Position numbers and translations under genes: made by a program | Assembly: GCA_937922005.1 (NCBI GenBank) | Contig: CAKZWV010000054.1 | Coordinates: forward strand, 18,464-82,463 | Reading direction: 5' to 3' | Length of the DNA: 64,000 bases | Origin: an uncultured Clostridia bacterium | GTDB taxonomy: Bacteria > Bacillota > Clostridia > Saccharofermentanales > DTU023 | Shown here: positions 62,739 to 64,000 of the stretch, one piece after another | Numbering within the stretch: the first letter of the stretch is position 1 | How the letters are laid out: every line of letters starts with the position of its first letter | The notes under the pieces: model-generated | What the model was told of the DNA's origin: nothing | The model's database searches: none | The model's input: the letters and a program-made list of their open reading frames with translations, nothing else

Positions 62739-63278
62739 TTAAATACCTTCGTCAACATCCTTGGGATCCTTCCATGGCAAATATTGGATCTCTGCCATAA
62801 TGGGGGTAAGTTCATCGAGAAGTGCCTGAAGCTTTTGTGGATTCCCTTCTTGTGGCGTCACCGTAGGCTCAATATAACAATTAGGAAAATAAAGTGGATC
62901 TGGCAACTTTTCCTCACCTCTTATTGTTTTTATCCGAAAGTTATCAAAACGTACTCTTGTTCTTGCAGTTATCTTTGAAGAATCTACAGTATCTGCGTAT
63001 CTCCTTAATTCAAAGTCATAGTTATCAGGATACGTTAAAACTCGTGTTTGTCCTACTTGTCTTCCATTTACTTTTTTGTAGTAATGAATAGTCCATTTTT
63101 CTGGCTGAAAACTATCCACTTTGACAGTATCTGAAACTTTCACATTATCATAATAGATCTCGTAATAGTACCGGGCCCGCACTGGTCTACCGAGTGCTTC
63201 CTCAGCAAATGTTGGCAGCACAGGCAATAGCATAGCAAGGACCAAAGCCAATGCCATGCATTTCTGAAGTTTTTTCAT
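62739..63278 (-). CDS. LPxTG surface protein, array member 5, N-terminal part ending at TAA
   Basis: The 179-residue frame starts with a good ribosome site (GGAAGGGA) and a Sec signal peptide (MKKLQKCMALALVLAMLLP, ending TFAEEA). A probable beta-rich domain (YYYEIYYDNVKVSDTVKVDS) follows, then an end at TAA (62739-62741). Alone it would be secreted with no anchor. If the TAA were read through, the product would be a ~661-residue anchored protein with the next frame. It is the first gene of the array, and the 306-bp AT-rich region before it (63279-63584) likely holds its promoter. Confidence 0.75.
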   Translation of the reverse strand: MKKLQKCMALALVLAMLLPVLPTFAEEALGRPVRARYYYEIYYDNVKVSDTVKVDSFQPEKWTIHYYKKVNGRQVGQTRVLTYPDNYDFELRRYADTVDSSKITARTRVRFDNFRIKTIRGEEKLPDPLYFPNCYIEPTVTPQEGNPQKLQALLDELTPIMAEIQYLPWKDPKDVDEGI

Positions 63279-63584
63279 TTGTTAATTCCCTTCCTTCTGT
63301 GACTTTGGATTCTTGCAAGATCCTGTAATCTAGATTTTAATCGTTAGATTTAGATCAAGATCCATTCTTACAACGATAAAACATTATTACAAGTCTTTAC
63401 TTTAATCTTGCACTACTTAAAATGTGGCAAAATAAGGAATAAAACAAAGTAAATAGATAAAAATCAGTGTAGATAAACATGGCTTTCTTAAAAAGTAATA
63501 TTTGTTCTATATTTCTTAATACTTCCACCAAGCGTAAAAATATGATGTAATCTATTTGTAATCTTTTGAAACCGAGGTGTAATA
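63279..63584. other. AT-rich intergenic region at the head of the surface array
   Basis: No gene is supported. It is clearly richer in A and T than the rest of the window and should contain the promoter of array member 5. Several TATAAT-like hexamers occur, so I cannot place one with confidence. Confidence 0.3.
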
Positions 63585-63746
63585 ATGTCTGTAGCGTCTT
63601 ACATCATCGTCGTCGTGGCCTTCTTCTTGATATCTAGCGTATACTTAATAAATACACGGATAGACTCTACTCCTGTACAAAGTCTTTTACATATCCCATT
63701 TGTTACTCCTCACTTTGCCAGGATTATGTCCAATAAAGTGGTGTAA
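63585..63746 (+). CDS. Possible small membrane peptide
   Basis: A 53-codon frame begins MSVASYIIVVVAFFLISSVY (one hydrophobic helix) after a GAGGTG site. Its last codons and stop lie at what is probably the left end of the IS256 element. It could be a real short membrane protein, or the truncated start of a gene hit by the insertion. Confidence 0.3.
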   Translation: MSVASYIIVVVAFFLISSVYLINTRIDSTPVQSLLHIPFVTPHFARIMSNKVV

Positions 63747-63849
63747 AAAGAGAAAGACGAAAATCTCTAAGGAAGTCTAAAAAAGAAATGAGTCATTTCG
63801 AACTTTTCGGTATACTTAGAATTGACACACAACCGGAAAGGAGAACGAA

Positions 63850-64000
63850 ATGACTCCCATTGAGTTTACTCTGGAAGATAAATCTTTGGAAGACCTCTTT
63901 TTTAAAGACCGTGGTCTAGACGGAGTACAGCTTGTTACAAGTGACGCTCACTGCGGGATCCAAAATGCGATACGAGAGAAGTTTCCTGGAAGTGCCTGGC
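63850..64000 (+). pseudogene. IS256-family transposase with internal deletion, cut by window end
   Basis: The ATG at 63850 has a strong AAAGGAG site. Residues 1-18 (MTPIEFTLEDKSLEDLFF) resemble the N-terminus of IS256-family transposases. The sequence then jumps to KDRGLDGVQLVTSDAHCG and FPGSAW, a segment that normally lies about 200 residues further on, around the second catalytic Asp. So roughly 180 codons appear missing while the frame stays open. The 5' flank (63747-63849) should contain the left inverted repeat. Confidence 0.7.

Overview
The window is a chromosomal segment of a Gram-positive, Bacillota-type bacterium of medium G+C content. The evidence is the dnaA-dnaN-recF-remB-gyrB block, parA-parB (soj/spo0J type), AddAB in place of RecBCD, FemAB and MscL proteins, a GT2/YfhO pair, and surface proteins with LPxTG sorting signals. 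Gene content fits a clostridia-like or Tissierellia-like host better than a Bacillus, but I cannot name the genus from sequence alone.

Layout. 0.4-17 kb is almost all on the minus strand: class I aldolase, parB, parA, gyrB, remB, recF, dnaN, a very divergent dnaA, mutM, nadE, an orphan ABC-2 permease and enolase. 17.2-18.2 kb holds two plus-strand metalloregulators (Fur/PerR type and MntR type). 18.3-21.3 kb is a copper P-type ATPase whose frame runs without a stop into a CopZ chaperone. 21.3-22.45 kb is a gene-free region with three perfect parS palindromes and an array of TGA-centred units spaced 10 bp apart; coding strand switches from mainly minus to mainly plus here. 22.4-42.7 kb is on the plus strand: isochorismatase-like hydrolase, addB, addA, AIM24, FemAB, a GT2/YfhO envelope glycosylation pair, HutD, two small unknown genes followed by a structured RNA, an HTH protein and a large unknown membrane protein. 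43-51 kb is mixed accessory DNA: class I amidotransferase, mscL, an orphan hsdS, GH3 glycosidase, an AbrB/PIN toxin-antitoxin pair, tRNA-Ser(TGA) and an AAA/DUF4143 ATPase. 51.4-63.3 kb is a minus-strand array of five paralogous LPxTG surface proteins sharing leaders, terminators and 3' ends. It is interrupted by an IS110-family element and an AlbA_2-domain gene. The window ends in an internally deleted IS256-family transposase.

How it fits together. parAB, parS, dnaA, dnaN, recF and gyrB form the replication and segregation core. I suspect an origin region spread between the dnaA flanks (DnaA-box-like TGTTGAAAR 9-mers) and the parS/10-bp-array region at about 22 kb. The surface-protein array looks like a recombining antigen or adhesin family: unique N-terminal regions, near-identical C-terminal halves, leftover leaders, and one member split by an in-frame TAA.

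The most unexpected global signal is a short motif, GGANTATTTG, present at least 32 times on both strands, in genes (in all reading frames) and between genes. About 0.5 copies are expected by chance. This resembles a DNA-uptake-like or Chi-like interspersed sequence.
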